A DNA stretch of 64,000 nucleotides, taken from Drosophila persimilis (taxonomy: Eukaryota > Arthropoda > Insecta > Diptera > Drosophilidae). Of the stretch, positions 50,819 to 63,657 are shown piece after piece. Every line of letters starts with the position of its first letter. Positions within the stretch are counted from its first letter, which is position 1. The position numbers and the translations under genes were made by a program. The stretch lies in the NCBI RefSeq assembly GCF_003286085.1, contig NW_020825288.1, positions 21,886,001-21,950,000 on the forward strand, in the 5' to 3' direction. A model generated the notes under the pieces. It saw nothing but the letters and a program-made list of their open reading frames with translations. It was not told the DNA's origin and did not search any database.

Positions 50819-51559
50819 AGGCAGTCGAAAAGTAGCCATTTTCATCGAGAGCCAGCCCTGGCAGCTGAGCTCTCGAGTTTATTCCTTCCGTTTCCGCTTA
50901 GCTAGGTAATGCTTGTAATTGCAAAAGTTCAATGCCTGTGGCAACATATGTATGCAGGGAGCGACAGAGACCTCTCAAACCAGCCATAGCCAAAAGTTGC
51001 CACATAATTCTGAGGCCTTCTGCTGACCAGCCCCGGAGCAACATGCATCATTAGTTGGGGGCAAGTTGGAGTCGCAAGTGGATGCAGGATTGCAGTTGAC
51101 GAACTTTCAGGGCAATTCACACACATGAAGGTTGGTAATGGCAGTCACAGCCATAACCTATTACAACGTAAAGATTTGCTGCCCTGCCCAATTGAAATTT
51201 CTCTGGAATATTACTCATGCATCGCTTGCCGTGCTCCGGACTCGACTTGACTTGGAAAGTTGGCCAAGATTTGAGTTTCCCGTCTGACTGCCTGGCCTCA
51301 AAGCCTTGCTTGGCTGCCTTGGCTTATTAAAATGCGCACGTGTCGACATGCACTAAGGCCAACTGCCACTTAGAGATCCTCTCAGCGGCAGGGCTAAGTA
51401 AATATGTAGTCTGGCTTTGGCATTACTCATACGACATGGTGGATGTCGGAAGTTGGCGCGTTATACGCACGCGAAAAATCAATTATTAAAATGGAAATAT
51501 GCGTCCCCAGACCTACTGTCTTCTACGCCCTCTTTCCGTATGCATATGGCAAGCCGACA

Positions 51560-52039
51560 GCGTGCCGAGTGGGGGCGTGGCTGGAGCGGGGCGTTCACTA
51601 AAAATATTTTTTAGACCAACTTTGGCAACATTTTTAATCAAGTTGGTGATACAGCGGCATAGAGTGCGCACAGAGGTTGAAAAAACAAAAATGATACAAA
51701 ATATTTGAATCTGCCCCATACAGCACATACACCTTATAACATATGTAGTGTGGGGCCTTTTTGAAACCAAATAAAAACTTTAAAAAGCATGTCTCAACTG
51801 TAATACACTTGTCACGACCAAAAGACACCTGCTATCTACATTTATTTGCTATGCTAATTCTAGATATCGCAGCGATTTGTACATTTGCAGTAGGAATAAA
51901 ATCTCCGTGGTCATCACAAAAGTTCGAGTATACCCGTCAACTCCCAATGTCCTATATCCGAAATAGCCATACAGTACTAGCGAATAGATTGTTCTTAGTC
52001 TCGGAAGAAAGCAGAGTACCTCATGAATACAGGGTATAC
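51560..52039. mobile_element. Possible degenerate Helitron-like remnant
   Basis: GAGTGGGGGCGTGGC near 51566 resembles the complement of the GCCACGCCCACTC motif frequent in DINE-1. Further on, GTATACCC (51928-51935) and GGGTATAC (52032-52039) form an 8-bp inverted pair 112 bp apart, like DINE-1 sub-terminal repeats. The sequence between is not recognisable, so this rests on short motifs. Confidence 0.25.
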
Positions 52040-55000
52040 AAATTTGCATAAAGAATAACTTATTGCATACTCGCAGGCGCGACACGTTTTTGGTGTGCCG
52101 CTGTTTTGCGAGTGTGTGAGTGTGTTGAGGCTGCTAATTTAATTGCAAGCGCTAAAAGTTCTGTGGCACGCATGGAATTTCTGAAAAGTTTTTCAGTTTT
52201 ATAAATTTTGCCGTCCTGTGTTTTTTTTTGCGAATTTATGTGAATTTAAGCCACCCTCGATGGTGTCCTATTATCTGTGGGCAACTTCAAAGGGCGAAAA
52301 CATACGTGTACCATTGCGGCTTCCCTGGGGCTAATTGAACTTAACGCAGACAGAATTACTTTCTCGCACACACAAAACATATATATTTTAATTAATTTTC
52401 TGGGCAAAATGCTGCCAACATGTGACTACGCTACACACAAAGCACACAAATAAAATCACTTCGAACTTTGCAGGAGCGTCTTTGTAATTTAAATTGAATT
52501 TTCATTTACTTAACTATATTTACTCTGCAATTGGCAAAGTGTTTTACCTTGCCACTCCAGCACATTGGTAGTTGAGTGTGCTACAAGGTTGTTATTGCCA
52601 TGTATTAGCCGAAAGCAAAAGTAATTGCAGTCTATGATTTGTTCCTACTATGCTGGTCAGATTTTAAGTATTGACACCTATTTTGAATTAATAACTACAT
52701 GGAACAGAAGAATATTCGCCAGACAACCGATTTATGTTGCATAGTGCAGTAAAATCATTATGCGTATTAGCTAAAGGCATTTGCTGTTGCAGACAAAAGT
52801 CGCTGGTTAATTATTATATGTATGATTAGTTTTGGTAATTGCTCAGCTTCATTCTGTGTTCTGCATCCGTTGTTATATGCTTGGCTGTCTGCCAAGAGAG
52901 ATACAAGTGAAAATTGAGGCTGTACATACATAAATCATGAAATTATCTAATAAGACCCCGCCGCATGACTTATTAAGCATAGCTCTCGGCGGACCTGATG
53001 GCTAAATGTGTATGGCTTGCTGTGCTTTGCTGTGCTGTGAGTTTGCCGAATAAATAAAAGCTTTAAGCATATTTTCAACTAATTTACTAGAATATGTTTG
53101 ACTAGAATCCACTTTAATAACAGCCCACCCCAAATCGAGTTTCAGTTTGTTTTCTTGAGAGAAGTCCCCATTCTTATTGGGCAGTCGAGTGGGAGTTTGA
53201 GATTTTACCATTTCTTTATCGTTTGATGTCTGCTGGGTGCAAATCCCATAAGAAAGTTATAAGCCGATTTTGCTGGCCAACCGCTTATTGACTTAACAAA
53301 TGAACAAATTTTGCAGTTACTGAGACTCATTAAAGCCGGTTCGGTTGACCAGCGGGTTGATGTTATTTATGGTCGGAAACAAAGCCGAATTTACTTTTTC
53401 CCATTAATCTTAATAATTTTTTATTGCTGCTTGTTTCAAAAGTTTTTTGTTTAGTTAAGTTTTGCAAAACATCAAGGGGTTTTTTTTTATGAGTAAGTTA
53501 ATGAGTAATTATGGATATGAGAAAGAACATTGCGAGTAAATACTTTGTGGTACGCTTTATTCTCCTTTTATATCATTGTATTCTCCTTTTCTGACTGTTC
53601 TATATGCCACTGTGTTTTTGTATTCCCCATATGTTCTCTCCCACTGCACGTATCGCAGACTTTTGCAAACCAAAAACCATAATTGACTTGTTCGAGCAAC
53701 GAGTGCTATGGTCAGGCGGGGATTTAATGCAATTGAAATTGGCTTGGCAATGGAGAAAGTCATTAAAGTTAATTTAAAGTGGCTCGACAGGCGAAGAGTA
53801 AGAGTATTCGCTTTCTGACTAAATTAATAATGGTTTATGTGTGGGGTCTGGGGTTATACCGAGCTAGCGAGCGGCACACATGGCGTATGCGCAATGTTTG
53901 TTTGTCTGCTTTGCAGTTATTAAAATGCAGCAGGCAACTTGCAGCTAGACTCATATGGTGGCAGCTGTTGTTAGTGCGCTAATTTCGCTAAACATGCAAA
54001 TCACATGTACAAGAGCTAGTGGTTGCCAAACCCCCCTGCTGTCGCCCCTCTGCCATCGTATGCCTGTAACCCGAGTTCAAGCACTTGAGTGGATGTCGCG
54101 GCCCTGGCACGCGATGTTCGCTCTTGCCGTAGGCATTCTCTGCCCTGCAGGTTGTCATTACAATGAAAATTGTGCGCGCAAGTACGAGTACTTAATAACA
54201 AGTGCAACACAATGTGGCACACAACAACAACATATGTATTAATATACACATACGTATAAGGATAGCTTACAACAAAGTGTTGCCAGTGCGACAACGTGTC
54301 GCATTAGCAATGTGTTGAATTTTCAATGATTTGTAAGTGGAAGTGCTCGCAGCAGCAGCATCGCCCACTTCAAAGTAACGGCTGCCTGACATCGTCATAC
54401 AAGGCATACTATACGCAACACTGTTGTTCCTGTCTTCTGCAGCAGAGCAGCAGCTGTTGCCTCAAAACATGCTCCTGCTCCTGCTTGCTGCTGATGCTCC
54501 CCTCCCCTGCTTATAGCTGATTGCAATTGCATAAATTGGCAACGCTGTTCAATGTATTTTTAACTATTTTACATAATAGTCCCCGCTGAAAGAAGACACC
54601 AGAAAACAGCTGGCAGCAAAAAGGAAAACAGACAAAGAAAAGCCTAGGGAACACTTGGCCACAAAATCAGTTTTTACTATCCAAAACTGGATTATTTTTA
54701 AAAACCATTTACTTAACGACTTAATAACTTTTTGATTTTTTTTTAAAGCAAAATAAATAAAATACCAATTCGTTGCAATTTTTTTATCAAGAACAAATTT
54801 TCATTCAGTTAAAATTCCCATAGCTAAGAGAATTATCTGAAAATTTCGCATCTTCTTACTCAATCAAAATATGTTTATTGTATTTAGTGGTACATTTGGC
54901 AACATGCCAAAACAACCTAATTCGTTGCATTTCCAATAATAGCCAAAAAACTGAACTACGAATTCCATTTCAATCTCTCTGATTAATAAAGAATTCATCC

Positions 55001-57609
55001 AACCACAGCACAGACCATCCCGCCTCCCAGCCCCTCCGCAGCTTAGTTCCCAGTTCGACGAGCATTGTATTCAAAGTTGGGGCAAAAGTTCATCGGCGAG
55101 CATATAAAGTTTAGCAGCATTTGCGATGTTTGCATTCTTGAAATTCAGGGCCTCTAACAGCTCTGATTGCTGTCTTGCCAGCCGCAACAGCAACAGCAGC
55201 AGCAGCGGCAGTTGCATGTTCATCTGTCTGGCAGGGGACAAACATCATCAAGAAGCAGCTGCCTCGCATTCTAGGACTTCTTCTCCGGCTTCGGCTCTTG
55301 ACTCAATCTCCCCTGTGGCTGGCTCTGCTCAGATGGGGGGGACTCTGAAGGAAGCTCTGAGGCTCCTGCGGTAAGAAAATTCTGAGCATTTCTTTGGGTT
55401 TGCTGATATCCGACTCCCTTTCCACCTCTCACAGAGATTTCCTGTTGTGTTGTGTTGCTGGCTGTTGTCGTAAAAAGAAAATTAAATAAAAACAACTACG
55501 GGCCAAATGCTGTTTGTTGTTGCAAAATTTAAAAGAAAACTGCCTCGTTTTTATCTCTTCCCGAGTATGGACTAGTTGTAGGCAGCGTGCCGCCGCCTCG
55601 AGCTAGGGAATGCTCGCTCGGTTTTTTATTTCAAGCAATTTACATGCGTCGTCTCCTGTAATTTGTATCCAGAGAAGGCATCAAAATTTCCTCCGCCCCC
55701 TGATTCCCACATCCGCAGCAGCTCGCCTTGAAGGCAGCTTTCTTTTCCTTTCCCGTTCGGCTTTTCCGTTTCCTTTTGTATTGTACTCGAGTGCGCGTAC
55801 GCGTACAATTTCTGCTTTCACTTTTAAACGTGAATTTATATTCAATTTGTTTGATTGTTTGGCGCGAGTTTCGTGGAACAAAAGCGAGAAATTCGCATAG
55901 TTTTGGAAAATTTGCATGTGACATCATTCAGTTTGAATTTCATTTGCCCCATTTCCATTCGACTGCCCGCTGGGTGTCCCGCCCCCCTCTCCCTGCTTTC
56001 CACATTCAATTTCCCTGAGCTTTAACTTTCTGCAATGAATGATAATTGAGTTTCACTTGCTTTCCGCTGGGTCTTCTTATTGTGCCTCTGGTTTGACATG
56101 GTTTGCAGTTTGGGCCAATAAAATAACACTGAAAAAAGCCACAAAAAAATAAATTGCTATACATAACAAATGCAGCTGACCTGAGGATTTGAAGAAGTAG
56201 AATTCACAGAAGTACATATTGAACACAAAGTATGTTTCAAATGGTTCATAAATTGAAACTTATCAGTATCAGAAATGTGTTATATATTTTATAATTTACG
56301 GCATATTTCGTCATGCCTGTGAATCTAATTAATGTGCCAAACGAGTTTTATTGCCAGCGCCAAAATCATTCAAAAGTGCATCAATAAATTTTCACAAAGC
56401 CTCCAAATGTTTTACCTAATCAACATCCGAAATAGGCTTAATGGTACCCTTTCCACAGTTCCTGACCAAACCCTACAACCCCCTAGCATACATTCAGTTT
56501 TGCAATCAATAAACGCGACCAGGCGATTGTTTTCGCATTGAAATTCAAAAATGTATTGAACTAGTTTTTAGTCTGGTTAGACCGTCATCCAGTTCTATAG
56601 AGAGTGTGTTTCAATTATTTTAATTACAGCTGTGAATCCGAGTGCTTGGTAGCTGTAACGCAATTATTTGCCAATTGCGGTTGCCGCTGTTCCAACCATC
56701 CAACCCTCCCACTCTCAGTTCGCATCAATTTGTGTGGCAATTAATTTTACATAATTTTTATGACTCTCTCACTCGTTTGTCTGTAGCTTCAATGGTTATG
56801 GCATGTAAATAATTTATTAGCTCGCAGAGTGAATGTGAATGCGAACGGGTGGATGGCTTAACAGAGGAGTTATGAAAGCGACATCGAGGCAAGCAAAAGC
56901 CCTCGGGACAAGTGTTAGCCAGACATTTCTCCTTCAGTTCTCCTTCAGTTTCGGTGGATGTTAGATTGTTGGGTTCTCCTTAAAGTCCGATTCAGGTGAA
57001 TCCAATGTGAAATACCCTTGCCATGCGGTCTTTTTTTGATTGTCTCCACCCCTGACTGGCAATCCATCAGGGACTCCTCCAGGACAGGCCTGACTCCGGC
57101 TAAAAGCAGCCACAACTTCAGTTCCCTTTGCTGCAGCTGCTCCATCCAATGCTGCTGGCCCTTGGGCCATGCATCAATGCAATGTTTGAGGTGTGCAATT
57201 CTGCCCCGAAACGCATGAAATGCATTAGGTCTGCTTAATAATTCAGCAGCTGCCTTTAAGCCACTGCAGCGCCCGGCTAATTTCAAAAGGCTCCACAAAA
57301 TGAGATGTGGGGGGGCATATCCTATCCTGCCCCTGTCCGCACCACCGCTTCCACTTGGCAGCTTCCACAAAATGCAAATGCTGAAGAAAATGTAAAGAAA
57401 GTAGCAAATAATCGCTTAGCTTAACGCAAAGTGTTTTGAGGGTACGAGAAGGAGTGCGAGCATGCTCTCCATTGAAAGCACTTTGAAGGGTTGGCTGTCG
57501 AGACAATCAACTGCCATTCTGGACTACACTGGAGATCAGAAAGGGGTTGGACAATGTAACCATAGTATTTCTATAGAAGGATGCAGCCATGATGTAGGGC
57601 GGAAGCGAT
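52040..57609. other. Non-coding, no gene seen
   Basis: A CAG/CAA tract lies at 55185-55210. No supported gene was found; the overlapping frames at 55610-56018 and 56945-57370 have no motif. Confidence 0.45.
55185..55210 (+). repeat. CAG/CAA-rich tract
   Basis: GCAACAGCAACAGCAGCAGC-type imperfect trinucleotide repeat. Confidence 0.8.
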
Positions 57610-57918
57610 TTAATGGAATGACAGCAAATCACCGATGGAGAAATAAACTTGTCTTAATATTGAATAATTATGGAATTTCCTAAGAGTTTTTAGCAATGCA
57701 AAAATATTATTCAAATTTATTCTGGCTGACTCAACCAAATGGCAATTCTGTAAACATTTTAGTATCCATTCCGTTGCAGATCTTTGTCTTTTTGACTTCA
57801 TTAAGACACTTGCGAAAGTTCGCCAAAGTTCCTTTTTGGTACTTGGTTCTTTGCCACTTGAACCATTCTCATTAGCGTGTTGCACGAACCAAATTAGTTG
57901 CTGAAAATAATCGTGTAC
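57610..57918 (-). pseudogene. Myb/SANT-like (Apontic-type) domain fragment
   Basis: A - strand frame opens after TAG (57919-57921) and runs to TAA at 57610. It reads VHDYFQQLIWF, then KKELWRTFASVLMKS, then RSATEWILKCLQNCHLV and ARINLNN. This follows the pattern of fly Myb/SANT-like domains of the Apontic kind (ELWxxFAxxLNxxGP, then a W, then KxWxDWK, then a basic end), but the expected LN is LM and the second and third tryptophans appear as L and C. There is no ATG before the domain, so it is either one exon (an acceptor TTTTCAG precedes CAACTAATTTGG) or a decayed copy. The end after ARINLNN shows no known motif. I base this on remembered family patterns only. Confidence 0.35.
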
Positions 57919-58990
57919 CTATAGGCCCACTGGATACCATATAAGAATGGGAAAAAGATTTTCCTTTGATGCTGTAGCTTGGAATGACGGTCTCATACCA
58001 ATATATATGTATTATATTTATACCATTTTTCAGTGTGTTATCTGTCGTCCTTCCCCAAGAAAAACTGCCTCTAAAATGCTTAAAGACCATAGCATGGTCA
58101 GCGTCAGCATACCCTTTGTTATCCTCCACTTATTGCTCAAAGTATTAAACACTCATCAAACTTTTTTTCGACTTCCCTCTGGCCTCTTTTTTCAGGGCAC
58201 TTTTTGCCTAGTTTTTCGAATTCTGAGAGCAGCAGCAAAAATCTTTGTGCACTTTTCGTCAGCATAATTAACCGTTCACTATTTATACCCTGTAATCTTT
58301 TGAATGGAAAAGGATATTGGTGTTTAAGCAAACAGAGTTTTGGTTTTTTTAAAAGTGAAAAATAAGCGTTTGTGACCCAGGATCTTTGAGATTATATTAG
58401 CCCTGTTTCATTTGGAACTGTTTTGGTAGCTGTAATCTGTGTGATATGGGTCTATAATTTGGTGATTAATTTTTCATTCTGTTCTTCCATTGATTGATAA
58501 TTTCCACCAATATAAATCTGAATAGTGGGCATTCCCCAAGGTAACACTTGACTCTTACTTGTTTTTTTTCCTCCTCCTAGATGCTGTCCAGTCAATGGTG
58601 AAACGCTATAATTATGATTCACGGGCGCTGCCAGAGCGTAGTTCTCAGGGGAGTAGGCTTTTTTTCTCTTCCCCGATTAATTTTGGGTAATGAGCGCACT
58701 TTTTCCCGCCCATCTACCCGCCCACTGGTTCATAAAGAATGCGTTACTAATTATTTGTAATTTGCTTTGATTTCTGCCGCTTCTGATGCTGATGCCGTTG
58801 CAAGTTGGTAGCCAAAGTGCCGCTTAAGCGCATTTACGTGCCGCCCATTAATTGGAAATATTTAAGGCATACAAGAAGGGACAGGGACAGGGAATTCTTG
58901 CGGGCTGTATCTTTTTTGTATGCTAGGCTACCGGGTAGCTCGTTAAATCATTTATGGTCGCCCAATTAAAAGTTAACTTCTAATTATTAC

Positions 58991-59013
58991 GCACACACCC
59001 ACACACACACACA
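58991..59013 (+). repeat. CA microsatellite
   Basis: GCACACACCCACACACACAC-type run. Confidence 0.85.
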
Positions 59014-62000
59014 AATGCAGCTAACCTGCGGGTATGTAAGCGGCATGCAAGCAATTTGGCGCACATTGCGTATGAGTAATGCGCGAGGCAGTTTGGGTAT
59101 CCAACCAGTGTGCGGACGGTTACATTCTCTCTCTGGCCCTCGCCGATATGCAAACTATTTTCGCGTGTAAAATGCAAATTAAATAGATACTTGCACTGCA
59201 GCCGCACGGTAGAATTTTTGGTTTTTTCCTTTAATTTTCGGCGCAAATTTCGGGGGAGAAAGGTTAGGCCAATCAAGGTCTAATGAAAGTTGGAGCTGCT
59301 GGCAGCTTGTTTTCGGAACCAGACTCAACTCTGGATAATTATGGTTGATGGCAAGTGAGCACTGATCAGCAGGGATTGGATGTTATGGAGTCCCGGCTTA
59401 AAAAGATTATCGTATTGGAATAAAGAACAATAAAATAAACTAGCTATACATGTCGTCGATCAACAAAAGACATTTAAAGTATTACTTAGATACAACTAAA
59501 ATTAATTAAGTTCTTGAATTGTTCCAAATTACCTACTTTAAAAATTTGTCTCCATTTAAAATCTCATCCATGGAGAAGTCCCTCCCATTTTTGTTGCTCA
59601 GTGTTGCCAATGTTAATTTTTGCCCAACGCTAAAATCTATCTGCTTTTTTTCTGCCGCCTGTTGGCCTGGCCAGCTGCCTGCTGCTGTTGTCGCTTATCT
59701 TCTGCAACACAAACAGCTAAATAAACAGGTGCATACCCACCCACACATCCACACACCCACACCCCAACACTAACACTACATCTGCTGAAACACCAACAAA
59801 AGACTTGCCACACATCGTTGCACGTTACAGAAATCCAACAAAATGGGATTAAAACTTATTTAGCTCCGTGCAGTTTCAACGTTTAATTTTTTCCTTTTTT
59901 TCCCTGTCTCAGCTCAGGCTTCTATGAATTTATGACACGATTCGGTGTCCTTCCGCTGCTCGTATCCCTGGATGCTGATGCTCTACCCCCCACAGAGACC
60001 TCACTTTATCCTCCAGTCCGCGTCTCAAATTCGAAATACGCAAATAAACTGGGCAACACAGCTGCGCAGCTGCATGTTTGCATTTTTGCTTTATGCCCCA
60101 TGGTTTATCTGGCTGTTTCAAGGTGCTGCCCACCCCCTCAGCACCCTCCATTAGCCGCCCTGCATTTTGCAACCCCTGGAATGCTGGCAAATGCTAAAGA
60201 TAAATGTGATAAATGCGCGCAAGTGGGCAAATAGCGCTATAAGCTGACCACAAGCTCTCCGATGATATAGTTTGTTGTTCCTGCTGTTCCTTCTTCCATC
60301 TTTACCTCTCTTCCCTGAGAGTGTGTTCACTCGCTTCCCTTTGAGTGAATGTTTGTGTGTGTATCTGTGTGAACAAGGCTAATATGCAGCTTTATGTTGC
60401 GGTCCAAGCGGTTTTGTTGCATTCATGAGGGCCGCCAAACCAAAAATACCTCAAACTACATTCAAAACATATCACAACATTTGAAAACTTCTCAAATAAC
60501 TTAATTTTGGTGCGCTAAAAGTTTTTTCTTTCAATGTCAGGCAAATAAATCAAAATCTTTTGTCAGTGCTGCCTTACTTTCGAATGGCGTTTGCATATTC
60601 AAAATATTTGCGGCACTTTCACCTTTCTCTCTTTTTTTGGGCGCTGTTTTTTTAGCTGTTGACCTCAGCAAACGTTTTTTATGTGTATGCAAATTCAAGA
60701 AGCCCACAGTTCCATGGCTTGTGTTTTATTTTTTGGTAAAAATGAGGACTCGCATGTAAGAGAAGAGAAGAGAAGAATTTTTACGGTGCCTCACACGTGG
60801 CTGCATCGGCGGCATTTGCTGCAACTTTTGTTCGCATTGCGGTGACGGGTAATGCTTGTCCTCCATTTTGATAGCCCCCTCCCATTGGGGGGCCGCTTCT
60901 GTCCTTCTCATTTCTATTTAATTAAAAGTGCACATTTTTACATATTCGCCAAGTTTTTAATTTCCATAATTAGCGTTTCCATCGCTGTCGTTCTCGTTGT
61001 CGTTGTCGCCGCCAGCCAGTAACCAGTAACCAACAGGCAAAAGCAGCAGCGGCAACAACTATGGCCAAATGACATTTTCGAGTATGTTGTGACACCCGAG
61101 CTCACACACACACCGTCAGCGGAGAAAAGTGAGCGCAGAGGAGAGCATAGCAGTTTTCGTTGCCTACTTATCTGGGCAGCAGTGTCACATGTAAGCAGCT
61201 GCCAAAGTGCTCTACTTACGGCGCCCCTCACCACCCTGCCACCCTGTCGCTCTGTGAGTGTGTTGTGCAACATTGTGAAGTGCGCTTGATGCTCTCGCCT
61301 GCTGCTTTATGCACTGGGAGAAAAGCGCAAGTAAGACTCAGGTATCTGAATGTAGTGCTTAGAATTTATGAAATGCAAAACCATGAAATATGAATATTCG
61401 TCTACATATTGTTAGTTAATTTATAACTTTAAAAATTTTATGAATTTTTGGACATTATCTGAAACGTCTCTCTTCAGTATACAATAACTATGTTACGAGT
61501 ACTTGCAATTTGTTGTGTAATTCAATTTCCTGTACTCATAGTATAGTCAAGTTGTATTCTCAAGGGTAAAAATTATTCTTAGTTAAAGAAAAATGTATTT
61601 TCTCAGTGTATTGCTTTCCTTGTCATAGCTGCTTGCTGCTGCTGCTTTTGTGTTGTGTTTTTGGCGTTGATTTTGTTGCTGGGTTTTGATGAAAGTCATG
61701 TAAATCGTGCGACAGGCATGTAAGTGTGTGTGTTTCTCTGTGTGATTTGGAAGATTTTGACGCTGAATTTGAGGGTGAAGTTGTGGTTGAGCTGGGCGAA
61801 AGAACTCGTAGGGCACCCTCCCGTTTGATTACACCGCGCATATCCTTTGTGAGGGGCTCGACAACAATTTGAGATCTCAATTGCCCGACCGGTCTTAGCC
61901 GCATTATTAACTCGTCTTGGGTCTGTCTGCCGTAATTTGTGCATTGCCACTAAGCAATTTCCCTGACTGCCAAGAAGGTTCTGAGTGGCTCCCAGCTGAT

Positions 62001-62407
62001 GTCTTTGGGTGATTTAGTTTGTCCCCTGCCTCTGCCTCTGACAGTGACAAATCAACGCCACTAATTACTTCAGTTTGCGGTTCGGGGCAACCGAAAGGGC
62101 ACAAAACCCACAACAATTATCTTGTCTGTCGATTGAAATCTTGGCTCAAAGTAAATACTTGCACGTGCAGACCAAATGAAATTTCATCCACGTGCAGTCG
62201 AAAATTTTTGCTTGCCAAACGAAGGAAGGGGTGGTTTAATTGGGGTTTTGGAATACTCTGAACTACGACCATTAGAATTAGAATCTAATTTCATTGCAAA
62301 ACAATTTTCGAACTTCAAACGACATGAGCAACACAGCAGAATAACAACTTGAAAATGTGTTTACCCACTCATTTTGGGTTTTTGGTCAAACAGAAACTGC
62401 CAGAGCA

Positions 62408-62508
62408 AGAGAGAGAGAGAGAGGCAACGCCCCCAATACAAATGGGCTAAAGCACCGCAAGGTGATCGCCAGTGTCCCAGGCACTGTGTGTGTGTATGTG
62501 TGTGTGTA
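62408..62508 (+). repeat. GA run and GT tract pair
   Basis: A GA run (62408-62422) and a GT tract (62484-62508) are separated by about 60 bp of unique sequence. Confidence 0.85.
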
Positions 62509-62865
62509 TTCAGTTAGCCACAAAAGCCGGAAATAACAGCATGACCTAGATTTGCATACACCCTCACACAGATAGAATACAAATACACACACTGGGTGCT
62601 CTCCCCTCATGTTTATATAAACACCCCCATTGCTGGGTCGCCATTAGCTGCTGCTTGGCTGCTTCTTGCAGAAATTTAAAGGCCAAATTGCATTACACAT
62701 TTTGCTACCATCTGCTGCTTTGGGCTTAAAGTTCAAAAACAGTCAAGTTGTAACTGCCCAAAACGAAAAGAGAAAGTGTTTGCAAAGAACATTATTAGGT
62801 TAAACCAAAAAGACAGCGTAAGTCACAAATTTAAGTAAATATTTTAAGATTACTAAAATAATTCA

Positions 62866-63120
62866 GTTTGAAATTGTATACAAATTGTGTACTAGCGGAC
62901 GCGGCAAACTATATTCTGCAGTATGGAGAACTATTTGCATTGCTCCGAATGAAGTCATTCGCGAATAGACTGCAGAAAATGGTTTTAATCTAGATCCGTA
63001 CCAATAAGCAAGACGTTCTGTGGTCTCAATTTCAGGTATTTTCGCTTTTCTCGTTGCGCAACACATACCATCTATGTATACCATCTTGTTTGATACCACC
63101 TTTGTCCGTGGCACCAATCA
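62866..63120 (-). pseudogene. Degenerate copia-type reverse transcriptase
   Basis: The - strand frame reads LVPRTKVVSNKMVY, then RKAKI, then PFSAVYSRMTSFGAMQIVL and TAEYSL. These correspond in order to the N-terminal reverse transcriptase signature of Ty1/copia elements (VxxKWVY, RYKARLV, FSPVxRMTSFRxxLALA, YxL). The spacing between the second and third blocks is about right. An in-frame stop precedes LVPRTK, and the frame ends just after YSL without the LDVxxAFL block, so it is non-functional. No restored sequence is offered. Confidence 0.6.
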
Positions 63121-63657
63121 TAACTTTCGGATGAGCGGAATATTTAGTACCTGTCTCGTAATCGAATGCGAGACGAAGAAACGAAGCGGATGAAAGTGCT
63201 CTTTGTACCTGTTGAAGTTCTCTGCTATTTTCTCTGGGAGTAGCAATTACGCACAGGCGCGCTTGTCTTCGTTCCTATTGTAGTTGTTGATCTCGTTCAT
63301 CTCGTGCCTCTTCTAATTGAGATTTTCTTTATCGTGTATGAATTTTCTGCCTGTTCTAGTTTACGACCTGTTTGCATACCTACGAAACATACTAATGAAA
63401 TTACATATAAATCAGTCTAGCCGTTTAGGAGGAACAGAACCACAAACATTGTTACATGAGGTTTTTACATATTTGATTATTTGTATTTAAATTAAATAGT
63501 GTAACGAATGGGTAAATCAAGTAGGCCGACTCTTGGATTTGTCATGCCATTGACTGTAAATAATTAGTCGGAGCTCAGCGATTGTTCGGAACGGAACCTA
63601 AATTCTCTTAAAAATAAACTCTTGCGAATAAGTAAAGATAGAATCTGAATCGATTGT

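Larger units (their letters stand above)
41746..51559. other. Non-coding stretch with simple repeats
   Basis: No supported gene. Repeats seen are AAACG x4 (43221-43240), a purine tract (45883-45936), GGACAG x3 (46095-46112), TAGGTGA x2.5 (46692-46710), a GA run (47567-47581), CATA/TCTA arrays (49041-49086), an AT/GTAT tract (49761-49828) and a GGCATTC-rich array (50792-50818). Several ORFs of 60-141 codons (for example 45550-45975) are low-complexity, lysine-rich chance frames. Confidence 0.45.
57922..62865. other. Non-coding stretch with CA/GT tracts
   Basis: CA tracts lie at 58991-59013 and 59729-59776, a GA run at 62408-62422 and a GT tract at 62484-62508. No gene is supported. The ORF at 57872-58129 (-) overlaps the Myb/SANT-like fragment in another frame and carries no motif. 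Confidence 0.45.
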
